From Blastococcus sp. CT_GayMR20 (lineage in GTDB: Bacteria; Actinomycetota; Actinomycetes; Mycobacteriales; Geodermatophilaceae), in the NCBI RefSeq assembly GCF_004570345.1, contig NZ_SPQM01000038.1, positions 1 to 37,544 of the forward strand: DNA of 37,544 bases, read 5' to 3'. How positions within the stretch are numbered: position 1 is the first letter of the stretch; the number at the start of each line of letters is the position of its first letter. This document shows positions 7,676-17,951 of the stretch, one piece after another. The notes under the pieces were generated by a model, which was given only the letters and a program-made list of their open reading frames with translations, did no database searches and was not told the origin of the DNA. The translations under genes were made by a program, and so were the position numbers.

Positions 7676-8759
7676 CCGGCACCCGCTGCACGAGGTTGTT
7701 GGCCATGCCCTGGCGGTTCCACTCCTGCGCGACCGGCTGGCTGCCGCCCTCGTCCGTCGCCCGCACCGTGAGCTGGTGGGTGCCGGGAGTCGCGGTCCAG
7801 TCGTACGTCCAGGCCCGCCACGCGTAGGGGTGCGCCGGGTCGGTGGGCGCCAGGACGGCGTCGTCCCACGAGGCCCCGCCGTCCGTGCTGACCTCGACCC
7901 TGGTGATCGGTGCCCGGCCCGACCACGCACGCCCGGACAGCGGTACCGGTCCGGCCCGGACGAAGCGCTCGCGGGTCATGAAGTCCGGCCAGCCCGGGGG
8001 TGCGAGCAGGGCCCGCGGCCGGATCCGGGTGACCGGCTCGCCGTCCTCGTGCGGATCGACCTTGAGCCGGTAGGCAGTGGCGTTCTGGAATCCGGTGTAC
8101 GGCTCGGTCAGCACCTCGATGCGGTCCAGCCACTTCACGTGCGCCATCCCGTACCAGCCGGGGACCAGGAGCCGCAGCGGAGCGCCGTGCTGGGGCGGCA
8201 GGGCAGCGCCGTTCATCGCCCAGACCAGCAGCACGTCGGGACGCATCGCCTCGGCCAGCGAGAGTCCGCGCGTGTAGTCCTGCTCGACGCCGCGCTCCAC
8301 CCCGTGGTCGGCACCGGTGAAGGAGACGTCGACGGCGTCCGGGCCGACCCCGGCCTCGCGGAGGACTCCGGCGAGCGGCGTGCCGGTCCACTCGGCGCTG
8401 CCGACGGCCTCGAGCAGCCAGGGCTGGCTGACCGGCCGCGGCTCGAGGCGCGCCCGGCCGTTCCCGGCGCACTCGAGCAGGACGCGGGTGGTCACCGCCG
8501 GACGTCGCTGGAGGTCCTCGAGCGAGAGGCTCAGGGGCCGCTCGACTGCCCCGCCGAGCGACAGTCGCCATGACGCCATGTCGACAGCCGGGATGTCGTA
8601 GTGCGTGAGCACGTAGTGCAGGCCCGGGGGAGTGACGTCGTAGCGCAGCGCCTCCAGGGGCATCCCGTGGTTGCGGGCGGCCAGCGCCAGCTCGTCGAGC
8701 GAGATCCCCTCGCCCGGCTCGGCGATGCGGGCTCGGGCACGCGGCTCCGTGGCGGTCAT
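7659..8759 (-). CDS. Sulfite-oxidase-like molybdopterin oxidoreductase
   Basis: A 366-aa protein of the sulfite oxidase family. The molybdenum-pterin domain (about residues 35-235) includes HYVLTHYDIP and the LEC97AGNGR motif, in which the Cys is the expected Mo ligand. A C-terminal Mo-co dimerisation domain (about 245-366) includes ITRVEVSTDGGASW and EWNRQGMANN. There is no heme domain and no Tat or Sec signal, so it is predicted to be cytoplasmic; the electron acceptor is unknown. Sulfite is the likely substrate by family. The start at 8759 (ATG) is preferred over an in-frame ATG 90 nt upstream, which would run through the operator palindromes. It is transcribed away from the membrane-protein/XRE pair, sharing a 133-bp intergenic region. 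Confidence 0.85.
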   Translation of the reverse strand: MTATEPRARARIAEPGEGISLDELALAARNHGMPLEALRYDVTPPGLHYVLTHYDIPAVDMASWRLSLGGAVERPLSLSLEDLQRRPAVTTRVLLECAGNGRARLEPRPVSQPWLLEAVGSAEWTGTPLAGVLREAGVGPDAVDVSFTGADHGVERGVEQDYTRGLSLAEAMRPDVLLVWAMNGAALPPQHGAPLRLLVPGWYGMAHVKWLDRIEVLTEPYTGFQNATAYRLKVDPHEDGEPVTRIRPRALLAPPGWPDFMTRERFVRAGPVPLSGRAWSGRAPITRVEVSTDGGASWDDAVLAPTDPAHPYAWRAWTYDWTATPGTHQLTVRATDEGGSQPVAQEWNRQGMANNLVQRVPVTVLG

Positions 8760-8816
8760 GCCGACGTGTCTACGCCGGAGCGGTGCCCCGCGGAAGGGTC
8801 CGGGCGACGCAATCGT

Positions 8817-8832
8817 GTCAAGCGTGCTTGAC
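8817..8832. promoter_or_regulatory. Operator palindrome 1 upstream of the membrane protein/XRE pair
   Basis: A perfect inverted repeat, GTCAAGC-GT-GCTTGAC. It contains TTGACT (8828-8833), a good -35 for the rightward promoter. A near-identical palindrome lies exactly 24 bp downstream. The likely binder is the XRE regulator at 9334, acting as an autoregulator. That is inference from position and symmetry. Confidence 0.7.
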
Positions 8833-8857
8833 TCCGCCTGGTCAAGCAAGCTTTACT
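8828..8857 (+). promoter_or_regulatory. Predicted promoter of the membrane protein/XRE operon
   Basis: -35 TTGACT at 8828-8833 and -10 TTTACT at 8852-8857 with an 18-nt spacer. The boxes are embedded in palindromes 1 and 2. The start of transcription would be near 8864, giving a leader of about 30 nt that contains a GAGGAG ribosome-binding site. Confidence 0.55.
8841..8856. promoter_or_regulatory. Operator palindrome 2 upstream of the membrane protein/XRE pair
   Basis: GTCAAGC-AA-GCTTTAC, the same half-sites as palindrome 1 with one mismatch. It overlaps the predicted -10 (TTTACT, 8852-8857) of the rightward promoter, so a bound repressor would block RNA polymerase. Confidence 0.68.
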
Positions 8858-8892
8858 CCCCCCCCGGAACCCGAGGACGCGAGGAGCTCGAC

Positions 8893-9330
8893 ATGACCAG
8901 CACGCCCGCCACCGCGCGCCGCAGGCCCACCTCCAGGGACCTGCTCGGAATGTGGCTGACCGGACTGGTGCTGGCCGCAGGCCTCGGCCTGGCCGCGGCC
9001 TTCCTCGCCGACGAGCAGTTCTGGCTGACCTTCGGCGTCTACACGGCATGCTTCCTGAGTCCGTGCATCGGGCTGGCCTGGCTCCTGGTGGGCCCGGGCC
9101 GTCGGCAGTCGGTGGATCCGCGCGCCGAGGAGAACATCGAGTCGCGGTGGATCGAGAAGGCCGCGTCGGGGGCGGTGTTCGACCTGGTCCCGGCCGTCGG
9201 CGTGGCACTCGCCTCGACGAGCCTCTTCGGACTCGAACTGGCCGGGGACGTGGCCCTGCTGGGCGTCGCCGCCTTCGTCGTGGTCGACGGTGGACTGCGC
9301 TACCTGGTGCTCAGCCGTCGGGAGTCGTGA
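8893..9330 (+). CDS. Small membrane protein paired with an XRE regulator
   Basis: A 145-aa protein with four hydrophobic segments (about residues 17-37, 42-65, 92-112 and 116-134) and a short polar region between helices 2 and 3. The ATG at 8893 has a GAGGAG ribosome-binding site 7 nt upstream. Four bases separate its stop from the GTG of the XRE gene, so the two form a tight pair. A membrane protein followed by a ~70-residue XRE regulator is a recurrent arrangement (for example DUF2178/DUF3796-type proteins with YozG-like regulators). I cannot assign the exact family, and the function of such pairs is largely unknown. Tandem palindromes cover the promoter. Confidence 0.8.
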   Translation: MTSTPATARRRPTSRDLLGMWLTGLVLAAGLGLAAAFLADEQFWLTFGVYTACFLSPCIGLAWLLVGPGRRQSVDPRAEENIESRWIEKAASGAVFDLVPAVGVALASTSLFGLELAGDVALLGVAAFVVVDGGLRYLVLSRRES

Positions 9331-9333
9331 GCC

Positions 9334-9555
9334 GTGGACAACGACCTCGCCGAACGGCGCGCGCGGCTCGGCTGGTCCCAGGCGGTGCTGGCCGAACGAC
9401 TCGGGGTGTCCCGCCAGACGGTCATCTCGATCGAGCGTGGCCGCTTCGACCCCTCACTGCCCCTGGCCTTCCGCATCGCGGACGTCCTGGGCGCCCGGAT
9501 CGACGAGATCTTCTCGCCGGCGTCGGACCCGGTCGCTACCGCGCCGAACGGCTGA
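9334..9555 (+). CDS. Short XRE-family transcriptional regulator
   Basis: A 73-aa protein made up almost wholly of one HTH_3 domain: the recognition region reads [22 protein letters not shown], and [21 protein letters not shown] follows. There is no sensor domain, as in YozG-like regulators that accompany small membrane proteins. The GTG start is 4 nt after the upstream gene's stop, with GGGAG as a weak ribosome-binding site. It probably represses its own operon through the two palindromes at 8817-8856. Its 3' end overlaps the end of the convergent IclR gene by 20 nt. Confidence 0.88.
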   Translation: MDNDLAERRARLGWSQAVLAERLGVSRQTVISIERGRFDPSLPLAFRIADVLGARIDEIFSPASDPVATAPNG

Positions 9556-10237
9556 TCGCCGCGGCCGCGTCGAGTACGGCGCCGATGGTCTCGGGGCTGG
9601 GCCGCCGGCCGAGCCGCTCGACCGGCCCGGATATCGACACCGCGCCGAGCACCGCTCCGACGCCGTCGCGCACCGGCGCAGAGAGCGAGGCGACCCCCGG
9701 CTCGCGCTCGGCGACGCTGTGCGCCCAGCCGCGGCGGCGCACCTCGAGCAGCGTGCGGGCGGTGAAGCTGGCGGCCGGCAGGAGGCGGGTGACCTCCTCG
9801 GCCGGCGTGAACGCGAGGAGTGCGTGCGCGGCCGAGCCGGCGGTCATCGGCAGCCGCGCGCCGACGGGGACGGTGTCGCGAAGCCCGCTGGTCCGCTCCG
9901 CCGCGGCGATGCACACGCGCATCGCGCCGTCGCGCACGTAGAACTGGGCGCTCTCGCCGCTGGTGTCCCGCAGCGCGACCAGGTGCCGGCCGGCGAGCTC
10001 GGCGAGGTCGCCGCCGCCGCGGCCGAGCTCGCCGAGGGCCGGCCCGGGCACCCACGAGCCCTCCGTCGTCCGCCGGACGAGCCGGTGCCCCTCCAGGGCC
10101 ACCGCCAGCCGGTGGGCGGTGGCGCGCGGCAGGCCGGTACGGCTGACGAGCTCGGCGAGCGTCGCCGGCTCGTCGGCGACGGCGCGGAGAATGGACACCG
10201 CTTTGTCCAAGACGGCAACGGGGTTAGGCTGTCCCAC
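9536..10237 (-). CDS. ndgR: IclR-family regulator of leucine biosynthesis (NdgR/LtbR type)
   Basis: A 233-aa IclR protein. The N-terminal winged helix-turn-helix (about residues 5-65, with [24 protein letters not shown]) is followed by the effector domain, with [40 protein letters not shown] and [10 protein letters not shown] as strongly conserved stretches. These match actinobacterial NdgR/AreB/LtbR, which control leuCD and other amino-acid genes. It is divergent from leuC, the standard arrangement, and a LtbR-like palindrome lies between them. The start is uncertain: GTG at 10237 is preferred because the conserved region begins there; an in-frame GTG at 10258 would add seven residues and place the start inside the palindrome. 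Confidence 0.92.
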   Translation of the reverse strand: MGQPNPVAVLDKAVSILRAVADEPATLAELVSRTGLPRATAHRLAVALEGHRLVRRTTEGSWVPGPALGELGRGGGDLAELAGRHLVALRDTSGESAQFYVRDGAMRVCIAAAERTSGLRDTVPVGARLPMTAGSAAHALLAFTPAEEVTRLLPAASFTARTLLEVRRRGWAHSVAEREPGVASLSAPVRDGVGAVLGAVSISGPVERLGRRPSPETIGAVLDAAAAISRSAR

Positions 10238-10252
10238 ACAGCAATACTCGCA

Positions 10253-10267
10253 TCTCACTATGTGAGA
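10253..10267. promoter_or_regulatory. LtbR/NdgR-type operator between ndgR and leuC
   Basis: A perfect palindrome, TCTCAC-TAT-GTGAGA. Read on the minus strand it contains CACATAGTGAGA, which fits the motif CA(T/C)ATAGTG(A/G)GA reported, as I recall it, for LtbR upstream of leuCD in Corynebacterium glutamicum. It lies 34 nt before the leuC start and 15 nt before the ndgR start, so one bound dimer could control both genes. Confidence 0.8.
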
Positions 10268-10300
10268 ACACCAGCGAGTTGCCCCGTGAGAGGAAGAACC

Positions 10301-11715
<1,415 letters not shown>

Positions 11716-11716
<1 letters not shown>

Positions 11717-12321
11717 TGGACGCCTTCATCACCCACACCGGCACGGCGGTCCCGCTGCGGCGGTCGAACGTCGACACCGACCAGATCATCCCGGCCGAGT
11801 ACCTGAAGCGGATCACCCGCACCGGCTTCGCCGACGGGCTGTTCAAGGCCTGGCGCACCAACGAGCCGGACTTCGTCCTGGACCAGCCCCAGTACGCCGG
11901 TGCCTCGATCCTGGTCGCGGGCCCGGACTTCGGCACCGGCTCCTCCCGCGAGCACGCGGTGTGGGCGCTCAACGACGGCGGCTTCCGGGTCGTCATCAGC
12001 TCCCGGTTCGCCGACATCTTCCGCAACAACTCGACGAAGGCCGGGCTGCTGACCGTGCTCCTGCCGCAGGAGGACGTCGAGGCGCTGTGGGCCCGTATCG
12101 AGGCGGAGCCGGCCACACCGGTGACCGTCGACCTGCAGGATAAGCAGGTCACCTACGGCGACGTGACGGTGCCGTTCGAGATCGACGACTACACCCGCTG
12201 GCGGCTGCTGGAGGGGCTCGACGACGTGGGCCTCACCGAGCGCAACCTCGGCGACATCGAGACCTACGAGGCGGCCCGGCCGTCCTGGCTGCCGTCGGCA
12301 CTGCCCGCGAAGTCGCGGTAG
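11716..12321 (+). CDS. leuD: 3-isopropylmalate dehydratase small subunit
   Basis: A 201-aa swivel-domain subunit that completes the LeuCD active site. [17 protein letters not shown] near the N-terminus and [21 protein letters not shown] in the middle are diagnostic. The ATG overlaps the leuC TGA, so translation is coupled. The last 58 nt overlap the 3' end of the convergent mutT1 gene. In mycobacteria hupB follows leuD; it is absent here. Confidence 0.98.
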
Positions 12322-13232
12322 TAGTCCGCGGCGGGGACCCCGGGACGGCCGCCGAGCACCCACGCGCTGCCCTTCGCCGACGGCGGGAACAGCCGGCCGA
12401 CGACGCCCTCCCAGTGCACCCCGAGGTCGAGCAGGGCGGCCGGTATCGCGCCGCCCTGGCTGCAGACGACGGTGACGCCGGGCGTGGGCCGGGGCTCGAG
12501 CAGCCGCTCGAGCACTGCCATGCCTGCCGCCGGATCGGCGCTGAACTCCTCCTCGCCGAGCTCGTCGACGGGCTGCACCTCGAGGCCCAGCCGCTCGGCG
12601 AGCGGCTGGGCCGTCTCCTCGCAGCGGGCGCGCCGGGCCGACAGCACCGCCGTCGGCGCGAAGACCGGCAGCACCTCGGCGATCCGCCGGGCCTGGGCCC
12701 GGCCCTTGCGGTCCAGCGGGCGCAGGTCGTCGGGCCCGTCCCAGTCCGACCGGCTGCCGGCCCGGGCGTGCCGGAGCAGGACCAGACTCGGCATCAGGGG
12801 CACGTCGGTCCGTGCCAGGTCGTCGAGGACGGCGCGGTCGTGGTCGTGGCTGCACAGTGCTGCGGCGTCGGGGAGCGGGAGCCAGCGCAGCTCGTCGACC
12901 TCGTCGTTGGCCGCGAAGCTGCCGCCGGCCCACTGCCCGGTCCAGTAGTCGACCTCCTTGGGGGCGGGCCGGCCGTCGGGGAGCTGCACCTCGTAGCGGG
13001 TGCGCACGCTGCGCCGGCCGACCACCACCTGTAGACCGGTCTCCTCGATGACCTCGCGGTGCGCCGTCTGCAGCAGGTGCTCGTCGCTCTCCGGCTTGCC
13101 CTTCGGCAGCGACCAGTCGTCGTACTTCGGCCGGTGCACCATCGCCGTCTCGACGACGCCGTCGTCGCGGCGGCGCCACACGGCGCAGCCGGCCGCCCGG
13201 ACCAGCGCCGGCGGCTCAGCCAGCGTGCTCAC
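12264..13232 (-). CDS. mutT1: MutT1-type Nudix hydrolase with histidine phosphatase domain
   Basis: A 322-aa two-domain protein. The N-terminal Nudix domain carries the full box (G-x5-E-x7-REVIEETG, in [10 protein letters not shown]...REVIEETGL), and the C-terminal histidine-phosphatase domain begins with [15 protein letters not shown]. The order matches mycobacterial MutT1, which cleans oxidised nucleotides (8-oxo-dGTP and diadenosine polyphosphates). The GTG start at 13232 lies 17 nt inside the ppk1 3' end, which suggests coupling with ppk1. The C-terminal 18 codons are antisense to the leuD 3' end. An in-frame start further upstream would overlap ppk1 more and adds unconserved sequence. 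Confidence 0.92.
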   Translation of the reverse strand: MSTLAEPPALVRAAGCAVWRRRDDGVVETAMVHRPKYDDWSLPKGKPESDEHLLQTAHREVIEETGLQVVVGRRSVRTRYEVQLPDGRPAPKEVDYWTGQWAGGSFAANDEVDELRWLPLPDAAALCSHDHDRAVLDDLARTDVPLMPSLVLLRHARAGSRSDWDGPDDLRPLDRKGRAQARRIAEVLPVFAPTAVLSARRARCEETAQPLAERLGLEVQPVDELGEEEFSADPAAGMAVLERLLEPRPTPGVTVVCSQGGAIPAALLDLGVHWEGVVGRLFPPSAKGSAWVLGGRPGVPAADYYRDFAGSADGSQDGRAAS

Positions 13233-15288
13233 CCACCTCCGCGAGGCGCTCGGCCTGGTAGTCGCGCTCGCCGCTGCGGGTCCAGTCGCCGTCGCCACCG
13301 AGCTGCCAGCTCCTGACGTCGGGGGCCATCGCCTGGTCGAACAGGCGGGCCAGCTCGCGCCGCGCGGTCTCGTCGCAGACCCGCAGCAGCACCTCCACCC
13401 GGCGGTCGAGGTTGCGGTGCATCAGGTCGGCGCTGCCCAGCCACCACTCGGGGTCGCCGTCGTTGTCGAACGACACCACGCGGGAGTGCTCCAGGAAGCG
13501 GCCCACGATCGAGCGCACGCGGATGCTCTCGGAGAGACCGGGAACGCCCGGCCGGAGCGCGCAGATGCCCCGGATGAGCAGCTCGACCGGCACACCCGCG
13601 GCCGACGCCTCGTAGAGCGCGTCGATGATCCGCTCGTCCACCAGCGAGTTCAGCTTCATCCGGATGCCCGAGCTGCGGCCCTCGGTCGCGTTGCGGGCCT
13701 CCCGGCGGATCTTCTCGATCAGCCCCGTGCGGATCCCGTGCGGCGCCACCATCAGCATCCGGTAGTTGGTCTGCCGCGAGTAGCCGGTGAGGGTGTTGAA
13801 CAGGTCGGTGAGGTCGGCGCCGACGCGCGGGTCGGCGGTCAGGATGCCGAGGTCCTCGTAGATGCGCGCGGTCTTGGGGTTGTAGTTGCCGGTGCCGATG
13901 TGGCAGTACCGGCGCAGCACCCCGTGCTCGCGGCGCACGACCAGCGCGGTCTTGCAGTGCGTCTTGAGCCCGACCAACCCGTAGACGACGTGGCAGCCCG
14001 CCTTCTCCAGCGACCGGGCCCAGGTGATGTTGGCCTCCTCGTCGAAGCGCGCCTTGATCTCGACCAGGACGACGACCTGCTTGCCGGCCTCGGCCGCGTC
14101 GATGAGCGCGTTGACGATGGGGGAGTCGCCCGACGTGCGGTAGAGGGTCTGCTTGATCGCCAGCACATGCGGGTCGGCCGCGGCCTGCTCGATGAACCGC
14201 TGCACGCTGGTGGCGAACGAGTAGTACGGGTGGTGCACCAGGACGTCGCCCTCGCGCAGCGTCGCGAACACGCTCTTCGGGGTCTCGCCCTCCGACAGCC
14301 GCGGATGGGTGGCCGGCACGAACGGGTCGTCCTTGAGCTCGGGCCGGTCGAGGTCGTAGAGGGCCATGAGCGCGGCGAGGTCGAGCAGCCCGGGCACGTG
14401 CAGCACGTCCTCGGGCTGCATCTCCATCTCCGACAGCAGCACCTCGAGGATCTGCGGGTCCATCGACTCGGTGACCTCGAGGCGGACCGCGGAGCCGAAC
14501 CGGCGGCGCGCCAGCTCGCGCTCCAGCGCCTGCAGCAGGTCCTCGTCCCGGTCCTCCTCCACCTCGACGTCGGCGTTGCGGGTCACCCGGAACAGGTGGT
14601 GGGAGACGACGTCGAGCCCCGGGAACAGCTGCGGCAGGTGCGCGGCGATGAGGTCCTCGAGCGGGAGGAAGGTCGCCGTCCGGTCCGTCGGCCCCACCGC
14701 CACGAAGCGCGGCACGTTGTTCGGCACCTTCACCCGGGCGAAGTGCGCGACGTTGGTGTCGGGGTCGCGCACCATGACGGCGAGGTTCAGCGACAGGCCG
14801 CTGATGTAGGGGAAGGGGTGCGCCGGGTCGACGGCGAGCGGGGTCAGGACGGGGAAGACCTGGTCGCGGAAGTACTCGCGCAGCCGGCGGGTGTCCTCGT
14901 CCGCGAGGTCCTCCCAGTGCACGATCCGGATGCCGGCGTCCTCCAGCCGGGGCGCGACGTCCTTGAGGAACACGTCGGCGTGCCGGTGCACGAGGTCCTG
15001 GGTGCGCTTGGTGATCAGCTCGAGCTGCTCGCGGATGGTCAGCCCGTCGACCGAGCGGACGGTGAGGCCGGTCGAGTGGCGGCGCTTCAGCCCGGCGATG
15101 CGCACCATGTAGAACTCGTCGAGGTTGCTGGCGAAGATCGACAGGAACTTGACGCGCTCCAGCAGTGGGAGCTCGTCGTCCTCCGCGAGCTCCAGCACGC
15201 GGGCGTTGAAGTCGAGCCAGGACAGCTCGCGGTTCAGGAAGCGGTCGTGCGGCAGGCCGCTGGCGCGGGACGTACTCGTCGAGGGCAC
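13216..15288 (-). CDS. ppk1: Polyphosphate kinase 1
   Basis: A PPK1 of 690 aa that reversibly makes inorganic polyphosphate from ATP. The family signature [13 protein letters not shown] lies near the N-terminus. The two catalytic histidines are seen: H463 in [19 protein letters not shown] (the phosphorylated His, E. coli H435 equivalent) and H601 in GRFLEHSR (E. coli H592 equivalent). GTG at 15288 is preferred because it gives the usual short lead before the signature; GTG at 15306 is an alternative, and neither has a strong ribosome-binding site. It lies 37 nt after fbiD and overlaps mutT1 by 17 nt, giving an fbiD-ppk1-mutT1 unit as in mycobacteria. Confidence 0.95.
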   Translation of the reverse strand: MPSTSTSRASGLPHDRFLNRELSWLDFNARVLELAEDDELPLLERVKFLSIFASNLDEFYMVRIAGLKRRHSTGLTVRSVDGLTIREQLELITKRTQDLVHRHADVFLKDVAPRLEDAGIRIVHWEDLADEDTRRLREYFRDQVFPVLTPLAVDPAHPFPYISGLSLNLAVMVRDPDTNVAHFARVKVPNNVPRFVAVGPTDRTATFLPLEDLIAAHLPQLFPGLDVVSHHLFRVTRNADVEVEEDRDEDLLQALERELARRRFGSAVRLEVTESMDPQILEVLLSEMEMQPEDVLHVPGLLDLAALMALYDLDRPELKDDPFVPATHPRLSEGETPKSVFATLREGDVLVHHPYYSFATSVQRFIEQAAADPHVLAIKQTLYRTSGDSPIVNALIDAAEAGKQVVVLVEIKARFDEEANITWARSLEKAGCHVVYGLVGLKTHCKTALVVRREHGVLRRYCHIGTGNYNPKTARIYEDLGILTADPRVGADLTDLFNTLTGYSRQTNYRMLMVAPHGIRTGLIEKIRREARNATEGRSSGIRMKLNSLVDERIIDALYEASAAGVPVELLIRGICALRPGVPGLSESIRVRSIVGRFLEHSRVVSFDNDGDPEWWLGSADLMHRNLDRRVEVLLRVCDETARRELARLFDQAMAPDVRSWQLGGDGDWTRSGERDYQAERLAEVGEHAG

Positions 15289-15325
15289 GGGATCATCGTG
15301 CCGCACCCAGGTGAACGGTGAGGGT

Positions 15326-15940
15326 TCAGCGCCAGCGGCCGACGAGAGCCGTCGTGCGGACCCCGGCCCCCAGGGACAGGGCGGCGCGCAGGTCGGCCTC
15401 GGTGTCCACGTCGCGCAGCAGCCCGGGCCACTCACCGGTGAGCGGCACCGCCCCGCTGGCGAGGTGCGCCTCCGCCGACCGGTCGCCGAACATGGGCCGC
15501 AGGCCGGTGCCGACGGCCGCGAGCAGCGTCGTACCCGTGCCGTCGACGTCGGCGACGAACGAGCGGCCCACGCCCGCCGCCTGGAGCGCAGCGGCGAGGT
15601 CCGACGGGCGGAGCGCAGGCAGGTCGGAGGACAGCGCGGCGACGGCCGGATTCGTGGCGCTGCGGGCGCCGTGCTCGAGCGCGGGGTTCAGGCCGCGGTC
15701 GGGAAGGTCGGGGACGGTGCGCGCACCGAGGAACCGGACGACGTCCGCGGCGGCGGGGTCGTCGGTGACCACCACGACCTCCGCGACGGCTGTGGACGCG
15801 ACGGCGGCGGCGACGGTGTCGGCGAGAAGGGCGAGCACGAGGTCCCCGTGGTCGGCGCCGAGCCGCTCGGTGAGGGGCCGCAGGCGCGTCTTGGCGATGG
15901 TGAGCCGCTTCGCCGGGACGACGACCGACCATCTGCGCAC
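15326..15940 (-). CDS. fbiD: FbiD/CofC phosphoenolpyruvate (2-phospholactate) guanylyltransferase
   Basis: A 204-aa nucleotidyltransferase of the CofC/FbiD family. It activates a three-carbon phosphoacid with GTP in coenzyme F420 synthesis; in mycobacteria the substrate is phosphoenolpyruvate. The N-terminal [20 protein letters not shown] and the [18 protein letters not shown] motif with its acidic pair are characteristic, as is a C-terminal [12 protein letters not shown]. The GTG at 15940 is the start that sits directly before the conserved VVVPAK strand; the frame stays open far upstream but has no homology there. It is probably the first gene of the fbiD-ppk1-mutT1 unit and is divergent from plsC. 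Its presence shows the organism makes F420. Confidence 0.9.
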   Translation of the reverse strand: MRRWSVVVPAKRLTIAKTRLRPLTERLGADHGDLVLALLADTVAAAVASTAVAEVVVVTDDPAAADVVRFLGARTVPDLPDRGLNPALEHGARSATNPAVAALSSDLPALRPSDLAAALQAAGVGRSFVADVDGTGTTLLAAVGTGLRPMFGDRSAEAHLASGAVPLTGEWPGLLRDVDTEADLRAALSLGAGVRTTALVGRWR

Positions 15941-16057
15941 GGCAACATGTGAGCACACCGGCCGCGACGCACAGCGCGGGGAGGGACCCGGTGCGCCGCC
16001 CGCGCGTGCCCGGGGTCGATCATGGGGAGGATCACAGCAACGAGGGAAGGCAGGCCG

Positions 16058-16885
16058 ATGGCGGAGGAGACGTCCGCGGACGGGGCGGGACGGCTGGCCG
16101 TCGACCGGCCGGCGGGTCGCCGCCCGCCGAGATGGCGCACGCGCGGCAGGCTGTCCTACGGGATGGTTGCCGCGATCCTCGTCATCTACCCGGTCTCCTC
16201 GCTCATGTTCCGGCTGCGCTACCGCCACGGCGACCGGCTCCCGCCCCACGGGCCGGTGCTCCTGGTCGCCAACCACGTCTCGGTCCTCGATCCGCTGGCG
16301 TGCGCCCGGCTCGTGTTCGACAACGGCCGGCTGCCGCACTTCCTGGCGAAGCAGTCGGTGTTCAAGGGCTTCGCGGGCACGCTCCTGCGCAGCGCCGGTC
16401 AGATCCCGGTCGCGCGGTTCTCGGCCGACGCGCACGAGGCACTGGACGCGGCGAAGGCCGACCTGGACGCCGGCAACGTCGTCGTCATCTACCCGGAGGG
16501 CTCGGTGACCCGCGATCCCGACTGGTGGCCGATGCAGGCACGCACCGGGGTGGCGCGGCTCGCGCTGACCACCGACGCCGTCGTCCTGCCGGTGGCGCAG
16601 TGGGGACCGCAGGAGGTGCACGACTACCACCGCAAGAAGCTGCGACTGCGCTTCCGCGCGCCGGCCGACTACCTGGTGGGTGAGCCCGTGGACCTCTCGG
16701 CCCAGCGGGCGCAGGTGCGCGCCGGCCGGTCGCTGAGCACCGAGCTGCTGCGCGAGACGACGGACCTGATCATGGTCGAGGTGCGCAACCAGCTGGCCGA
16801 GCTGCGCGCCCTCCCCGCGCCGACGTCGTTCCACCCGCGTCCCCGGCGCGAGCTGCCGGGTGACCTCTCGGGGAGCGCCGCATGA
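16058..16885 (+). CDS. plsC: 1-acyl-sn-glycerol-3-phosphate acyltransferase
   Basis: A 275-aa PlsC-family acyltransferase that adds the second acyl chain to lysophosphatidic acid at the membrane. The catalytic H73-x4-D78 motif lies in NHVSVLDP, and the substrate-binding YPEGS is at 145-149. One hydrophobic segment (about 35-52) probably anchors it. ATG at 16058 is preferred because GAGGGAAGG precedes it by 8 nt; an in-frame ATG at 16022 would add 12 residues without a ribosome-binding site. It overlaps gpsA by four bases (ATGA), so acylation and glycerol-3-phosphate supply are encoded together. Confidence 0.92.
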   Translation: MAEETSADGAGRLAVDRPAGRRPPRWRTRGRLSYGMVAAILVIYPVSSLMFRLRYRHGDRLPPHGPVLLVANHVSVLDPLACARLVFDNGRLPHFLAKQSVFKGFAGTLLRSAGQIPVARFSADAHEALDAAKADLDAGNVVVIYPEGSVTRDPDWWPMQARTGVARLALTTDAVVLPVAQWGPQEVHDYHRKKLRLRFRAPADYLVGEPVDLSAQRAQVRAGRSLSTELLRETTDLIMVEVRNQLAELRALPAPTSFHPRPRRELPGDLSGSAA

Positions 16886-17877
16886 CCCGCGCCGCGGTCT
16901 TCGGCGCCGGGTCGTGGGGGACGACGTTCGCGAAGGTGCTGGCCGACGCCGGTTGTGACGTGACGCTGCACGCCCGCCGCCAGGAGCTGGCCAAGGCGAT
17001 CAGCGACGACGGCGAGAACAAGGACTACCTCCCCGGCGTGCGGCTGCCCGAGGCGCTGCGCGCGACCGCCGACCCCGGCGAGGCGTTGCTCGACGCCGAG
17101 ATCGTCGTCCTGGCCGTCCCGTCGCAGTCGCTGCGGGAGAACCTGACGGAGTGGGCCCCGCTGCTGCCCGGAGACGCGACGCTGCTGTCGCTGATGAAGG
17201 GCATCGAGCTCGGCAGCAGCAAGCGCATGAGCGAGGTGATCTGCGAGGTCACCGGTGCCGGGCCCGAGCGGGTCGCCGTCCTCTCCGGGCCGAACCTGGC
17301 CCGCGAGATCGCCGAGGAGCAGCCGGCGGCGACCGTCATCGCGTGCACCGACGCCGACCGGGCCGCGGCGCTGCAGGCGGCCTGCCACACGCGGTACTTC
17401 CGGCCGTACACGAACCCCGACGTCGTCGGGTGCGAGCTCGGCGGGGCGATCAAGAACGTGATCGCGCTGGCCTGCGGCATCGCCGAGGGGCTGGGGTTCG
17501 GCGACAACACCCGCGCCTCGTTGATCACCCGCGGACTGGCCGAGACCGCGCGCCTCGGCATGGTCCTCGGCGCGGAGCTCACGACCTTCGCCGGGCTGGC
17601 CGGCATGGGTGACCTGGTGGCCACGTGCAGCTCCCCGCTGTCCCGGAACCGCACGTTCGGCGAGAAGCTCGGCCAGGGCATGTCGGTCGAGGAGGTGCAG
17701 CAGAGCACCCGCCAGACCGCGGAGGGCGTGAAGAGCTGCCGCTCGGTCCTCGACCTGGCGCGGGCCCACGACGTGTACGTGCCGCTCACCGAGGCCGTCG
17801 TCCGGGTCTGCCACGAGGGCGAGGCGCCCGCCCAGATGGTGAAGGAGATCATGACTCGCGAGGCGAAGGCGGAGTGA
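16882..17877 (+). CDS. gpsA: Glycerol-3-phosphate dehydrogenase [NAD(P)+]
   Basis: A 331-aa enzyme that reduces dihydroxyacetone phosphate to sn-glycerol-3-phosphate, the backbone of phospholipids. The Rossmann motif [17 protein letters not shown] is at residues 8-24. The catalytic-lysine region [32 protein letters not shown] is complete, and [11 protein letters not shown] is typical of the C-terminal domain. The ATG overlaps the plsC stop. An intergenic repeat lies just after its stop. Mycobacterial gpsA sits at the same place between fbiD and ddl. Confidence 0.98.
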   Translation: MTRAAVFGAGSWGTTFAKVLADAGCDVTLHARRQELAKAISDDGENKDYLPGVRLPEALRATADPGEALLDAEIVVLAVPSQSLRENLTEWAPLLPGDATLLSLMKGIELGSSKRMSEVICEVTGAGPERVAVLSGPNLAREIAEEQPAATVIACTDADRAAALQAACHTRYFRPYTNPDVVGCELGGAIKNVIALACGIAEGLGFGDNTRASLITRGLAETARLGMVLGAELTTFAGLAGMGDLVATCSSPLSRNRTFGEKLGQGMSVEEVQQSTRQTAEGVKSCRSVLDLARAHDVYVPLTEAVVRVCHEGEAPAQMVKEIMTREAKAE

Positions 17878-17883
17878 GCGGAC

Positions 17884-17932
17884 AGGGGCCTGAGCATCGC
17901 AGCGAGGAGCGAGCGAGGAGCGGAGGGCCCCT
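17884..17932 (+). repeat. Intergenic repeat, copy B (after gpsA)
   Basis: The core at 17891-17925 begins TGAGCATCGCA and continues with GAGGAGCGAGCGAGGAGCGG, like the copy at 3106. Here the core is flanked by a 7-bp inverted repeat, AGGGGCC (17884-17890) and GGCCCCT (17926-17932), so the RNA could fold into a stem capping the core. If the downstream gene started at GTG 17874, the repeat would be translated. The start at 17952 avoids this. Confidence 0.6.
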
Positions 17933-17951
17933 CGGGAGCGAACCGGGTGCA

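Noticed and set aside
15326..16834. A 502-codon minus-strand frame through fbiD and plsC
   Set aside because: Only the part below 15940 shows FbiD/CofC homology; the rest is antisense to plsC and arginine/glutamine-rich.
17874..17951. GTG at 17874 as start of the PLP enzyme, overlapping the gpsA stop
   Set aside because: It would translate the intergenic repeat into 26 unconserved residues. Homology to the family begins near 17952.
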